Shown here piece after piece: positions 12,698 through 23,805 of a stretch of DNA of 36,939 nucleotides. Each line of letters opens with the position of its first letter. The first letter of the stretch is position 1. The stretch covers positions 155,489,245 to 155,526,183 of the forward strand of contig JBOZIK010000001.1 in NCBI GenBank assembly GCA_051453625.1. Reading direction: 5' to 3'. The stretch comes from Welwitschia mirabilis. Taxonomy: Eukaryota; Gnetophyta; Gnetopsida; Welwitschiales. The notes below the pieces were generated by a model. The model was not told where the DNA came from and did no database searches. It worked only from the letters and a program-made list of their open reading frames with translations. The position numbers and the translations under genes are program-made.

Positions 12698-13847
12698 TAG
12701 ACTAAGTATACCTCATGTGCATAATCACAATAGATCCTTCCTGCTATGCGGAGCTCTCCTTTATGAATATCCTCCTTCCTCCACACAAGCTGCCAGATCG
12801 CTCTTTGAAGCGAGCCAATGTTTATGATCCCGGGAGGAGCCGTATGAGGCGAAAGCTCATGTACTTGACCACAATGAGATAATAACCTTCATAGAGAGTG
12901 GTTATCAATGGGCGTATTCATGGGTATTAGGGGGGTATATGTATGGAAGCGACATTCTGATCTCAATGATCTAAAACTTGAGTGATGCTTGATTGTGTGT
13001 GTCTAATCAATCAGTGACATACCTGACATTTCACAAGATCTTACTGGTTGACATCGTTTATGGACGTGGTGGAGTTTAGTGAATGTAGTCGCTACCCCTC
13101 CCTGGTATGTACCACTATTTCCTATGTGACAGGTTATAACCTACGTGACCTTTTTCAGAGGGCTTATGAGGAATGACTCTTACTGTAAGTAAGCATAGAG
13201 GAGGGGGGAGCGGAGGACCCAAAGGGTAGGGAACTCATATGGAGTTATTCTAGTTACCCTAATGTACAGAATGGTACTAGTGGAGGCAAACATCTTTGTA
13301 ACAAGCTTTGTACTGAGGGAGTTAGCATATGTATTAAACTAGCACGTTCTAGTCAGTATGAACTGTACGTAGCTATGATCAACTGTAGCCTCTGAATAAA
13401 CCTATGCATATGAAGGAGCTACCCCATAAAACCCTCATAGTTTGGCGTCATGGGAAATGGGAAACAACCCTACCCAGTAGAGGAGTGGGAACATTTGCAT
13501 TAGTATCAACATCTGAACAGCTATAAAGGATGGACTAGGGCTACAGTACTGGTTACCCATAACCCATGTGTGAAGCATTGGTTATTCAACCACTAGGAGT
13601 GAGAGGTAACTTGTTACATGAGCTTACTGGGGTATAGTTCATCTTATATGAACTAAAAGGAAGGGACATCTCCTAGGATAGCTCCTTTTTCAATCATTAA
13701 CTGCATAAAGTCATACCTGCATAACACATACAGTTTCATAGTGATGGTTGGTGGAGTCATATTAGGATAGAATAGTCTCCAGTCAGTTTTATTCATTACC
13801 AGATGGAACATTCATACCTTACCCAAAGCCATTAGCCTATTACTAAG

Positions 13848-13891
13848 GTGTTCAGTACGTATCAATATAGTGTTCAGTATGTATCAATACA
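13848..13891. repeat. 22-bp x 2 tandem repeat
   Basis: GTGTTCAGTA(C/T)GTATCAATA(T/C)A occurs twice in direct succession. The two differences are both transitions. Confidence 0.8.
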
Positions 13892-14562
13892 ATTGCTCTA
13901 ATTCCCACAATTAAGTGATGACGTGTGGTCTTCAGTACTATGTTGGTGATAAGTTTACAATTTTTAATGAACAGAAAGGAATGACCTACCCTATTCTAAA
14001 GGGGTGAACTGTCGTACATACACCCTCCAATTGCCTCTCTAACTAGTTAACTGTCCCAATAATAAGTTGTGTATCTGGGGTGTGGAGGGAGAATATGACA
14101 TCTCTTTTCTCAACCGCTTGTAAATGCAGTTCTAGTGAGTATCGCCATTTCTCTTCCTCTTCTATCACCTCCTATATAGCTAGTTGTGTTACCGTGTGTT
14201 GCTTCAGATTCACCCAGTACTGTATGAACTAGTCGGTGCAATGTTATCAAGGATCAGTCAATCATGTTGAGGTTTCCATTAGTGCATACCAACCTTCACA
14301 CTCTAGTTCAATTTACCTCTATCATGAGCTATCCCTTAGCAATAGGTACATACGGTATCAGTCGACCGCCACAACTATAGTAGATGATTACGATCACTGA
14401 TTGGACACAACAACCAACATCGAAATGTAATTTAGATAGGTGGAACACAACCCCCCAGTTACAAAGTCTAGTGTTAGTATGATTCAGTGTTATTGCTCTA
14501 TCGCATGTATGCTCTACCATATTATATATCAGTAGAAGTGGGTCGTATCATTAAAAATGTTT

Positions 14563-14602
14563 ATTTCATAGTCACCCCAACAATTTCATAGTTACGCCAA
14601 CA
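14563..14602. repeat. 20-bp x 2 tandem repeat
   Basis: ATTTCATAGT(C/T)AC(C/G)CCAACA occurs twice in direct succession with two differences. Confidence 0.8.
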
Positions 14603-16481
14603 ACAAGTATAGAGTGAGTATGCTGCAGCGCAGGTGCAATGTTGATTTCCCAATATATGCTTTCCATAGTAATGCTCTTCTTTTTCATAAGGCACAACCA
14701 ACTATCTAACTTGATTCAATTACTCCATATCAGATAAATAGGTCACATCTATGATTAACAGAGAGTCCACTTGGTCATGTGCTTGTATATCACTTAGTCA
14801 AGTTGATTAGTATAGTCCGTGCACAATCCACTTGGATTCTGCTTACCACTGAACTAGTTTCATCATGGGTGGCAATCATACCTTTCCTCGCTTCTTGTAG
14901 AGTGCAGCCTACCCCATTGAACGGGTGGTCGTGAACTAGCAGGCATCAACCTTAGGCCCGTCGGTTAATTCAGCAGTCTCAGATTACCTCACTCATGGAT
15001 ACAGTATTAGGTCTCTCACCGTCCTGCTAGCAGCTATAATCGTTCCTTAGGGAAACGCGAACCACGGGTGTCCATACAAGAGTGACATTCCTGTGTGGTC
15101 TATGGAAACATGGATAAGCGATTACCTAAGGCTTTTAGGGGGTGCCCATCCAGTTGGGTTTGTTGAAACAAGAGGCTTCTCAGGCTAGATACAAGGTAGA
15201 GGACTAAGGATGAGTAGTGGATTATTATAGAAAAGGAAGGCCACCGAAACCCAGGCTATAGGGGCAGTCACTTGCAGAGATGACAGATGGTAAGGAGAGT
15301 AGCAAGTGCAAACCTGGAGTGCAACATGTCCTTCGTACGATCCCGGAGTGGCCCAAGACTCAAGAACGGTTCTCTTGGGTGCCTAGCAGTTGATGTCAGT
15401 AGTTGATTGTACGACAGCTTTATAACATATAGAGTGGCACTATACAGGGTTGTTTTCACGTGGTCAATGTAGCCTTTCTAGATATAGAGCGTGTATAGTG
15501 ACACTTGTATGAAGTGTGCATTTATGCTCGCCAGGCACAAAAACTATTTATAACAACCGTGATAGACCTTGAACTACTTCCTTTATAGGCATTTATCTGC
15601 TAGAGCTCACTCATAGCAAGGCTTAAGACCCACATAATGTCGTTACTGAAACAACTTCCCGCCTCCCTATGCTAAGTGAAGGTATTAATAGTGCCACATA
15701 ATGGTTTCTCCTGGTCAGTCGTGAAGGGGTATGTAACACGATTACATCTGCAGTTGTTGGTGTGTACCTACCTACCTGCCATTATCCCGAACCAATAACA
15801 AACACCTGAATTAGGTAGTGTGAGTTCTGTGCGTGTGGGCTCTACATGTGTGAGTTTCTGTACTATAGAAAAAAGATATCACTTGACCGAATACAAGCAT
15901 CGTCAACTACTATGTGGCCCATCTATATGGTTGTGGCACTGGTTGGTTTGCATTAAGGTACATGTGGATTGGAGGCCCACATCCTATGGCGAGTGAGCCC
16001 CTCTAATCCCAGTCCCATAACCTTGAGTCCCCACATATATTAGAACCAGCCAGCGAACAATCATCCCCTGAACAATAGTTATATATGATGTGGGGGGCCT
16101 TTATTTTTCTATTTGCTACGTAGGGCATATAAGACAAATGTGTATAGTATACTAAACCTTTTAGCTGCAGAAAGTCAATAAGGGTCATGTAACTAGTGTA
16201 GGCTATATTAGGATTTTACGATTCTAGTTGGCCTCAAGGCGAGTTATTAATAAAAGTATGGATAGGGGTATAATCCACCAACTGCAGCAGCTCTCATCCC
16301 AATAATCAGTCCCTCTGCACCTGCTCAATAACTACACTTCAGAAAGTACATAATGGCAGTCGTTCACTACTGTATTATCTGAACCTCTCCCACTACTAGA
16401 TGCTATATGGACCTATGCAACACATAACCGCTGCGTGCTGCTACCTGCCTGGATACCACGTCACTAACCCCTAGCCATATG

Positions 16482-16548
16482 TGGTAGTTGTAGTAGTTGT
16501 TGTTGTAGTAGTAGTAGTAGTAGTTGTTGTAGTTGTTGTTGTAGTTGC
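16482..16548. repeat. GTA/GTT trinucleotide microsatellite
   Basis: About 65 bp of interspersed GTA and GTT triplets. Confidence 0.9.
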
Positions 16549-17035
16549 TACCTCAAACCTGTCCATGTGTGATATGATAAAGTGTAATGATCCGACATTT
16601 TATTATGAATATTCATCTTTTTCCTTGCTATATAACAATGGAACTATTAGACATTAGGTTGTACATAAGCCATTATCTGTTTCTCATACTATGATGGGTT
16701 ACGTAGATTCTTAGCCGGATATTTGGGAGTGTGAGCAGTACGAGCTAAGAGGTCCCCATACTATTAGAGGGTAGGAAGTAGAGATGCCCTTCCTGCCCCC
16801 TCTTAATTGTTGTGAAGCAGTTTCTTTTTAAGATTATGTTTCTTGGATGTCTAAAGGTTCATTAAACTAGGAGACCTTCACTTACCTTGCTACCTCGCTC
16901 CTTGCACATACATGTCAATGGTCCCTTACTTGCTTCAAGGCAGAAGAATCCCTTATCGTTTATTTGGAAAGCTACAGGCAGGGAAGGAGAAAGATCTGAT
17001 TCCTATGTTAGGGGCTATGATATGGCAATGGCATT

Positions 17036-17045
17036 NNNNNNNNNN
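17036..17045. other. Assembly gap (10 N) at a TTTTA repeat
   Basis: Ten N immediately followed by a short TTTTA-type pentanucleotide run (to about 17066), which probably caused the break. Confidence 0.99.
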
Positions 17046-17115
17046 CATTTTATTTTATTTTATTTTAAAATACCATAGATCATCTATATAACTATGTCAT
17101 TATATGTTGGGTGAG

Positions 17116-17173
17116 CTCCCCCTTCCACACTTTATAAACATATTCTCCCCCTTCCTCACTTTATAAACATATG
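17116..17173. repeat. 29-bp x 2 tandem repeat
   Basis: CTCCCCCTTCC(A/T)CACTTTATAAACATAT occurs twice in succession, each copy closed by one variable base. This is one of several two-copy duplications in the island. Confidence 0.85.
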
Positions 17174-19261
17174 CTCCTTCCCCTCAAAACTATAACCCAC
17201 CTAGTGTCACATTGGTGGGAAGCAGAAGCTCATGTTATAAGCAAAATAACTAGATGGGAGAAGTATGTTGTTATTAGTTATTATGCAGGGTGGCACTAGT
17301 ATGTAAGCAACTATGCCTACGTACCTCTATATCCACTTTTCAGGTAGCCGTTGAATGAGGTACCCTGATTGGACACAACGAGAGGTGGGAACGGGTTCGG
17401 GTATATGTATATATTGATTATTATTGTAGTACACCTATTCTCCAACTCTAGAGCCTACACAGAGACAGGAAAGTATGGCTTATGAAGGGAGGCACGGCCT
17501 TATGCCATTTGATAGGTAACTGTGCCTACATACTAGTGCCTAGATGTGGTGCATTACGTTGTCCTACTTAAATATGATGGTTGATGTAATAGAGATGGCT
17601 ATGTGAAGTTGAGCTTACACGATGACTAGAATAGAAGTGGCTACCCTCGAGGGTACCCCTTTCCATCATATAAGTACTCCCTCGGACTAAGCATCTGAGT
17701 CAGTCAACATTAGACCTACCTATCTATCAAGCACTCCTCCAACACGATCAGTCAGTCTACTCGCATGCTTTACACATGCCAATCCAAGCAGTTGACCAAC
17801 TAAGCTTGCACAACTAGGTGTTGTCATGTAGGAATTAGTATCCCTATGGCTATATTAGGGGGAGAATAAGACATTTACTCCCACTATGCATGTCATTCCT
17901 AGTACGCTATGCATGCATGTTATTCCTTATCCCATCCCCAAGCTAAGTGCATATTGTTATTGTGTTTACTGCATAGGTTAACATACTCATACAGCTTAGT
18001 AGCATATCCCTATTGTGCATACTCTTACTATGCATGTTTCAATACTGAGTCAGCATAGGTCTAGATTGAAACGGTGTTGTACATGTATGATGCTAGATCG
18101 CAACAAGGCCAATGCTACTAACAGTGGATCTGCATGCCGCATCGCATACCATACCATACCTTCCATACAAGAATGGAAAGTCAAAGACACAAAAGCATGA
18201 GAGGGGTGGCAAGGAATATCAAGTAAGGGAACTGTATCCTACCTGACTTTGGCTCTTGAGCTTGTTGGTGGTTTATGGTTCGATCACCCCTGTCAGTTTA
18301 GTCTGTTCCAACATAGCTTCCGAGCTTCTGCCTCTTTCGTAAACACCACTCCACTATGTGTGTATGACATATGGATATGGAGGACGTCGAAGATGGCATT
18401 ACATAAGCCTCTTCAATAAAGATCCTTAATAAGGTTTATCATACGACTTGTGTTTTTATAGTTAATGTATCTATGGAGAATTAAATGTCTGTTACCACAC
18501 CCCATCCTATACAGAATCAATAGCCAGATCGAAACTAGTCCCAACACACTGATACCAATACTAGAAGTGGGATATCTTCTGATAATCACTTCGATTAGTT
18601 GGGAATCACGGCCAGACTCACACTCACTCCCCTTGGCCATCTCGACACAGAATCCTAGTTGTTGGAATTGCATGCATCTAGGCATATATCATAGGCCCTA
18701 CATACCTTCCTCTATCAAGAGCCATTAGTAGTGGGACAGGCCATCCTTAGGTTCCTTACAATGGGTATTAATGACCCCAATATGCCATATAGCATCACCT
18801 TGGCTCACACTCGATAGACCACTTCCAATAGTGGTTACCTATCCTTCATAGTTTGCTGGACATCCATATAATATTCCATCTCCCTCTAGCAATAACAAGC
18901 CTCATGCTTTCACTCCTCTTCTCGGATACTCTCCCACTAGTAATAGTCATCACGTTTGTAGCTGAAACCTTTATAATTTTATAAGATACCTATGAATACC
19001 TTCGTATGGTTATGCGAGAACCTAAATATAAACCATGACCTTCCATCTTCATGCAACATGCCCAATTATATAGCCGTCGAAGGTGAATGCGTCTTTTGTA
19101 AAAGTTCCACCAGAGAGGAAAGGCCTTCCAACAATGGGTTAACATTCCATACTATACCTCCACTAATGTAGGGATGAGGGAGGGGGAAAGAGGGGTTGTT
19201 AAGATGACCAATTAACTCTATTATGACTATAGCACCCCCCAGGATTACAGCCACATCAAAA

Positions 19262-19395
19262 TTTTCTTTTTTTTTTTTCTTTTTTTGAAAATTTTTTTAG
19301 CACTTTGCAGCCTACGTGCCCAACATGGGAATCGAACTTGAAACTTAATGCCTCACATGCATATGTCTTTACCACTAATGGACGATCCCCCTAAC
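19262..19395 (-). mobile_element. tRNA-derived SINE
   Basis: Read on the minus strand, this begins near GGGGGATCGTCCAT. It has an A-box-like TAGTGGTAAAG, then a clear B box GTTCGATTCCC about 45 bp later, a short body, and an A-rich tail broken by a few G residues. That is the layout of a plant SINE transcribed by RNA polymerase III, about 130 bp long. The tRNA-like half could not fold as an intact tRNA, so this is not a tRNA gene. I could not find a convincing target-site duplication. It sits inside element A and therefore inserted after it, or was carried along with it. Confidence 0.65.
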
Positions 19396-19799
19396 ACGAA
19401 ACCCGTTATATATGGTTGTTTTCAAGGTGAGACACACTGACTCCCCCTTCCATCATTTCCTCTTCACGCATATCCAGTCCATCAAAACAGCAGCACCCCT
19501 CACATAATGATACATTCTGGCACATCATCATGAGGCATGGCACACCATTATATGGTATGCATTTGCATATGGGCATATCGCTAACCAGCCATATTAATCT
19601 CAAATGGGTTTTGATATAGGTGAAGGAGGAGTGAGCAGTGAAATACCACCATAAACGGGATACTAGACCAGCACAAGTATTCAACTTGCTATTGATGCCA
19701 CATATCAGAACCCATGCAATAATAAATAACCAGATCCAACATCGATAACAAGAAACCCAGGGTAACTAGGTACTGAAGTAGCCAACAGTGAGGAAGCAA

Positions 19800-19820
19800 C
19801 TCTCTCTCTCTACACACACA

Positions 19821-19866
<46 letters not shown>

Positions 19867-19875
19867 TATACACAT
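19800..19875. repeat. TC/AC dinucleotide microsatellite
   Basis: A short TC run followed by about 60 bp of nearly uninterrupted AC repeats with a few T interruptions. Confidence 0.95.
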
Positions 19876-20306
19876 GTATACACTGCCTCCTGCTATGTGG
19901 TTGGTTGTGGTGTACACACTCGATCAGGCTCTGATGTATGCTAAAGAGGTGGGTACCTTACGTATGATGTATGAGCTGGGGTTTTATCAATTATCAGTTT
20001 GTGGCTATGGCTCATGTGTCAGCTATAGCGGTAATAGTGAACTGCTCGCATCCTGGTGTATGTGGAGTGAGTTGCTCCTCCTCCACGAGCCAGGTAATTA
20101 TATATGAGTGTGGGGGCCTGTAGCATTGGTGGATTGGAATAACTGGGGTGCATGCCTCGCTCACTTGATGGGGCTAGTTGTTGGTTAATACAAGTGGTTT
20201 ACATAGTTGCAAGGCTTATGAATTATGAATATGCCACATTGGCCACGTATGCATACTAATTGTTCTCATTCTATTACGGGATCCCAAGGCTAGCCATTAG
20301 ACTACT

Positions 20307-20330
20307 CCTCAAACCTGTTCTGATAAAAAT
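20307..20330 (-). promoter_or_regulatory. Element A primer binding site remnant (tRNA-iMet)
   Basis: On the minus strand this reads TTTATCAGAACAGG a few bases inside the 5' LTR. The canonical initiator tRNA-Met site is TGGTATCAGAGC. The central TATCAGA core is intact and the leading TGG is mutated. Position and core support the assignment. Confidence 0.6.
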
Positions 20331-20598
20331 TGTAGTGTTTTAAGCAACCCTCATGGTAATAAGAAGCCTTGGAAAGATCCAACAGAGAGCTTGATGAATC
20401 TTCATTGAAAGCTACTCATTGATTTTATTCAAAACAAATACATATATACAAGGTGTTATGTAAAATTTGTAAGAGAAATAAGAGGAAAGGATAGGTAATG
20501 GAACAAAAATAAGAGGAAGTGGTTTTAAGTTTTAACCATCACTCAAGAAGCAAAATGTAGATGAGAGGGGTTGACTATAAGGAAAATAATATCTAGCA
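20331..20598 (-). repeat. Element A 5' LTR
   Basis: 268 bp, TGTAGTG to CTAGCA on the plus strand, paired with 3732-3965. On the minus strand a TATATA (20448-20443) precedes AATAAA (20429-20424) by a short distance, implying a very short R region. The two LTRs have diverged clearly, so the element is not young. Confidence 0.8.
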
Positions 20599-20603
20599 TA
20601 TTT
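20599..20603. repeat. Target-site duplication of element A, right copy
   Basis: TATTT, identical to 3727-3731. Confidence 0.8.
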
Positions 20604-22289
20604 CTCAACTAACTTTTTACATTGTATTTATAAATAAGGATTTTATTTAATAAAAGCTATTTTGAAGGCATAATCTTCTGTGCTCCTTAGGAATTTCTCC
20701 TAGTTCTAAGCCCGATTAGCATTCAGTGAATCTTTTAGATCCAACAAAGATGACTTACAACAATCACACACATAAGGAAAACAAAGTAATTTTATTTAGA
20801 AATCCTTATGTAAACATAGTAAATTTTAATACAAGGTATCTAAATCATTAGATGATTAAGCAAAATCTTTATCAATTTTAAATCTTGCTTCTAATTTAAG
20901 TAGTAATCATGTCTTTTCTCAGGGTATGACTCTTGTCTTTAACAAGAGTAAAAGAAGAAGGTGTGAATCACATTAGTATAGTGTTTAAGTCATTAGCTAG
21001 TTTCAATTACCTTAGCTAAATACCCCTCTTAAAAAAAGAGTACTATGTAATGTTGGTAACCTACCTATATCTCATACTCAATAAATTTTCATTTATTACC
21101 TAAGACTTCCTATCAACTTAATGATGGAATTCATGTAGACCTTAACACTGTGCCTTTGATCTTCACCTAATACACCCTCGATTACTAAGGCATTGTGGGA
21201 ATCTGGACTTTAGGATGCCTAGAACATTTCCACTTAATAGAGACACGGTTCTCCATAATACCTGAACTACACCATTATGGTAGTCAAAGACTAGTCAATA
21301 AGCTTAGAGACAGCATAGCCTAACACAGATCAATGTCTATATACGACTCCTTATGTTGGCTATCAATTAATACCTATTGCTACTAAAAACATAATGTGGT
21401 TAAAGAGTGGGTAATTTACAATTTTAAACTTTACACAACATTAACAAAGTAAGTGGCATTGAGTGTAAAATCAAATAAAATATCAAAAACAAAATAGAGG
21501 ACTTGGTTTTGGTATAGTTAAGTTAAGTAGATCTGCTTAACATCTTAAACTTAACTTGATGTATTTAAAAAAGGCATGAGTGAGAAAAATCAAGTCAAGT
21601 CGATCTTTTTCCATACCACAACTTGACTTGATGTAATAAAAGGAAGATTAATGGACTTACAATAACTCAAAATTATACAAAAAACTCAAAATATGCCAAT
21701 AAGATAAAAATGCACTATAAATTACTTTCTACAAAAGAGGGCGAAAAATGCATCATAAAATGCATATGCATAGGATTCAACAAAAGAGCTAGCAAAAGAC
21801 TTAGTTACTACATGTGCATCAGAGGCGAAGGAAGCTCACGTAGAAGTAAGTCAAATTCATGCAAAAGTATGTAGCCAAAAAATTCTACACAAAACTATAG
21901 ATTTTCATGTGTGGAATAAGAAGGGAAAAAAATTACTGTACCAATTTTAAAATTGTAAAGAAATTATGAAAAAAAACCTCTAAATTAAAATCAAATCTTA
22001 AGGAGATACTATTGCATGGTAGTGAAGAGAGATTCACTACGATAGAATGACATCGACCATGGTGGCAGAGTGTTCATCCTGGAATGCAATGCTGAAGTCA
22101 TGGTCGGAGACACCTATGCAGGCTTGCAAAGGAAATGCAATAGCAAAAAGAAGCTCTTAAAGCTCGGCTGATACTTCTTCCCTAATAACTTCAGTTGTAA
22201 TCAGCTGTGACGAAAAACTTGTATGTTTGCATTGCTATGGTAGTTTCATTGAAGAACTTAAAGTGGAAGCACAGGAGGAGTACACACTA
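20604..22289. other. AT-rich spacer, no assigned gene; two adjacent hairpin repeats
   Basis: There is no recognisable gene. At 21516-21556 and 21590-21631 two related units each form an inverted repeat (AGTTAAGTT with AACTTAACT, and TCAAGTCAAG with CTTGACTTGA) and share the tail ACTTGATGTA. The stretch 22030-22290 has fairly balanced composition and a mostly open minus-strand frame with two stops. It could be a gene fragment, but I recognise no family. Confidence 0.45.
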
Positions 22290-22294
22290 CTCCT
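22290..22294. repeat. Target-site duplication of element B, left copy
   Basis: CTCCT, identical to 24145-24149. Confidence 0.85.
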
Positions 22295-22584
22295 TGTTAT
22301 GAACCCGGTCATAACTATGCAAAACATAATATAAGAATTGAAAGTAGGGTAACCACTTCAAGGGGGCCAGGCCTTCATTTAATCACTTTGAGGGTGATTA
22401 GCCTCCAATAATCACTTCGAGGATGATTAGCCTCCAAATATAAGAATCTAAGTCTTTATTCAATAATGCCAAAGCATTATAATACTCACTTATTTATAGG
22501 ACACAGGTCCTCTATAACAAAGTTCCTACTCAATGTGGGATTTTAGGGAAATAACATAAAATAATAAATTATGGGGTCATATCA
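22295..22584 (-). repeat. Element B 3' LTR
   Basis: 290 bp, TGTTATGAACCC to GTCATATCA. It contains two tandem copies (22381-22406 and 22410-22435) of a ~29-bp unit AATCACTT(T/C)GAGG(G/A)TGATTAGCC where the 5' LTR has one. It lacks a ~75-bp AT-rich stretch present near the end of the 5' LTR. TATTTATA (22491-22498) and a minus-strand AATAAA (22460-22455) mark promoter and poly(A) sites. Confidence 0.9.
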
Positions 22585-22620
22585 TTCCATCCCCCTTCAA
22601 AACAACCTTGTCCTCAAGGT
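22577..22620 (-). pseudogene. C-terminal remnant of Ty3/gypsy polyprotein
   Basis: On the minus strand the bases next to the polypurine tract encode NLEDKVVLKGDGMI followed by a stop that lies just inside the LTR. The NLEDKV(V/F) ending followed by a G-rich purine tract is the usual end of plant chromovirus-type Ty3/gypsy polyproteins, where the last codons overlap the tract. Nothing recognisable of integrase or polymerase is joined to it upstream, so the polyprotein is represented only by this tail. The call is based on recalled family endings, not a search. Confidence 0.75.
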
Positions 22621-23159
22621 TTAAAATCTAGAAACCTTTTTTGAGGTTGTAAAAATATTTTCATGTGCTTTCAATTCCAACTCTGGAAGAGGCCTGGGAC
22701 CATCTGCATCTTTATTAGAGGATTTATAGCCAGGAATAAAATCCTTGACCAAAAAACACATTCAACACTATAGTGTTCTTTACCATCCACATAACACTTC
22801 TATTCCCTGCCATTGTATGGGTGTTCTTCATCATTTTCCCCAAATTGTGTGGTCCTTTTGATGTCCTCTGCAATTCTTGCTTGAGCGTCTGTAGTTGAAT
22901 CTAGAAGATTAAGACCACATCCTATTGTGTCCTATTGACTTTCGTTTTCACAAGGCTTTTCTATTCCAAGATCCTTGTCTGTCTCGAACTTCTTCATCTC
23001 CAAACCTTTAGTTTGTGTTTTTTGAAATTGTAAATTTTAAACGTCTTACTTCTGTAACTCTAGATCTCAAATGTCTTTCTTTCATGACTTAAAATATTCA
23101 GCATCGTTAGGTGAATCCAATTCTTCAGTCTCCCTCTTTGGTGAGTCATAACCCTCAAC

Positions 23160-23757
23160 TTATGCATCAAGACTTTCTTTAGCATGATAATTGCCCCTCT
23201 CCATAAGATCTCTATCTCTAGATGGAGCGACTTCACCTTTGATTTCCTCCAAGATAAAACTGCAAGATTCCTTATGCCTTATCTCCAAAGTCTTGTATTT
23301 AACTTCTGTCTTATTCTTTTTTATGTCAGTGTTTTGCCCTAATTGTTGAGTTTGATCATAATCCATGGAGGATGCCTTATTTTGTTTCCATAGCACAAAT
23401 AATTGTTCTTCCTTAAGCCATGCTAATCCAATGGCTTGAGTCATAGTCTTGGGCTAGAACATGCAGACTTCATACTTTAATTCATCTTTTATCCCACTTA
23501 CGAAACGGCTCACCAGAAAATATTCAGTTAGTCCTGATGTTCGATTAGCTAGTTATTCAAAGCAAGAGTGGTAGTCATGAATAGTAGAGGTTTGTTGCAA
23601 GCTGGTAAGTTCTCTAAACTAGGATATTGATTAGACTCAATCCAACAATCATTGATTTCAAGTCCTCAATGGCAGTATTGGTGGTATTGTTGGATAACCT
23701 TATCTTTTGAATTTGTCACTCATGTCCTTCTAGTATAGTGTTTACCTCATCGTCCAT
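23160..23757 (-). pseudogene. gag: Broken Ty3/gypsy gag
   Basis: The likely start is the ATG at 23757-23755, where MDDEVNTILEGHE is followed at once by a TGA. Further on, at about 23530-23450, the frame reads EYFLVSRFVSGIKDELKYEV and then TQAIGLAWLKEEQL. These match the capsid segment of plant Ty3/gypsy gag (typically YFVSSFISGLKDEL... followed by EAIGLAKLQE). The stretch 23444-23160 is open for 94 codons and rich in K, E and Q. Gag would package the element RNA in virus-like particles. Here premature stops and the missing zinc knuckle make it non-functional. It lies directly after the primer site, as expected. Confidence 0.8.
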
Positions 23758-23790
23758 CTTTACCTTTTGTATATGCGTCAACGGAGCTGT

Positions 23791-23804
23791 GGCTCCGATA
23801 CCAA
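23791..23804 (-). promoter_or_regulatory. Element B primer binding site (tRNA-iMet)
   Basis: The minus strand reads TTGGTATCGGAGCC, one base away from the initiator tRNA-Met site, separated from the LTR end (ACA at 23808-23806) by a single base. Confidence 0.88.
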
Positions 23805-23805
23805 A

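Larger units (their letters stand above)
6481..20306. other. Compositional island inside element A, no recognisable genes
   Basis: Starting near 6480 the sequence becomes visibly richer in G and C and almost free of long A or T runs. Words such as CTAG, TAGT, CCTAC and TATAG are frequent. This continues to the primer binding site next to the 5' LTR, interrupted only by the SINE poly(T) near 19262 and by microsatellites. The longest gap-free open frame is 150 codons (12245-12697) with no known domain. It is studded with two-copy tandem duplications: 9641/9695, 10784/11748, 13848/13870, 14563/14583, 17116/17145. Its origin is unknown. It could be original element sequence, captured host DNA or transferred organelle DNA. 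Confidence 0.55.
3732..20598 (-). mobile_element. Element A: 16.9-kb LTR retroelement without recognisable gag-pol
   Basis: Two direct repeats, 3732-3965 and 20331-20598, share an alignable sequence including CTACTCATTGATTTT and AAAACAAATACATATATACA. Both start with TG and end with CA, and they are flanked by an identical 5-bp target duplication TATTT (3727-3731 and 20599-20603). Next to the inner edge of the high-coordinate repeat is a remnant of an initiator tRNA-Met primer site. Next to the inner edge of the low-coordinate repeat is a purine-rich tract on the minus strand. The element therefore reads right to left. The interior of about 16.4 kb has no gag, protease, integrase, reverse transcriptase or RNase H motif in any frame that I could recognise. 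It resembles a large retrotransposon derivative, except that its LTRs are very short. Nested insertions and capture of foreign DNA cannot be excluded. The superfamily is undetermined. Confidence 0.8.

Noticed and set aside
19300-19395. A tRNA gene
   Set aside because: A B box and A box are present but no cloverleaf or anticodon arm can be formed, and an A-rich tail follows. A SINE explains it better.
19689-19883. Frame with a long C-V repeat
   Set aside because: It is the translation of the AC microsatellite at 19800-19875.
6481-20306. The island as a transferred mitochondrial or plastid segment
   Set aside because: GC content and lack of A/T runs are reminiscent of plant mitochondrial DNA. 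I recognised no organellar gene, rRNA or tRNA, so the idea is not supported, though a search could still revive it.
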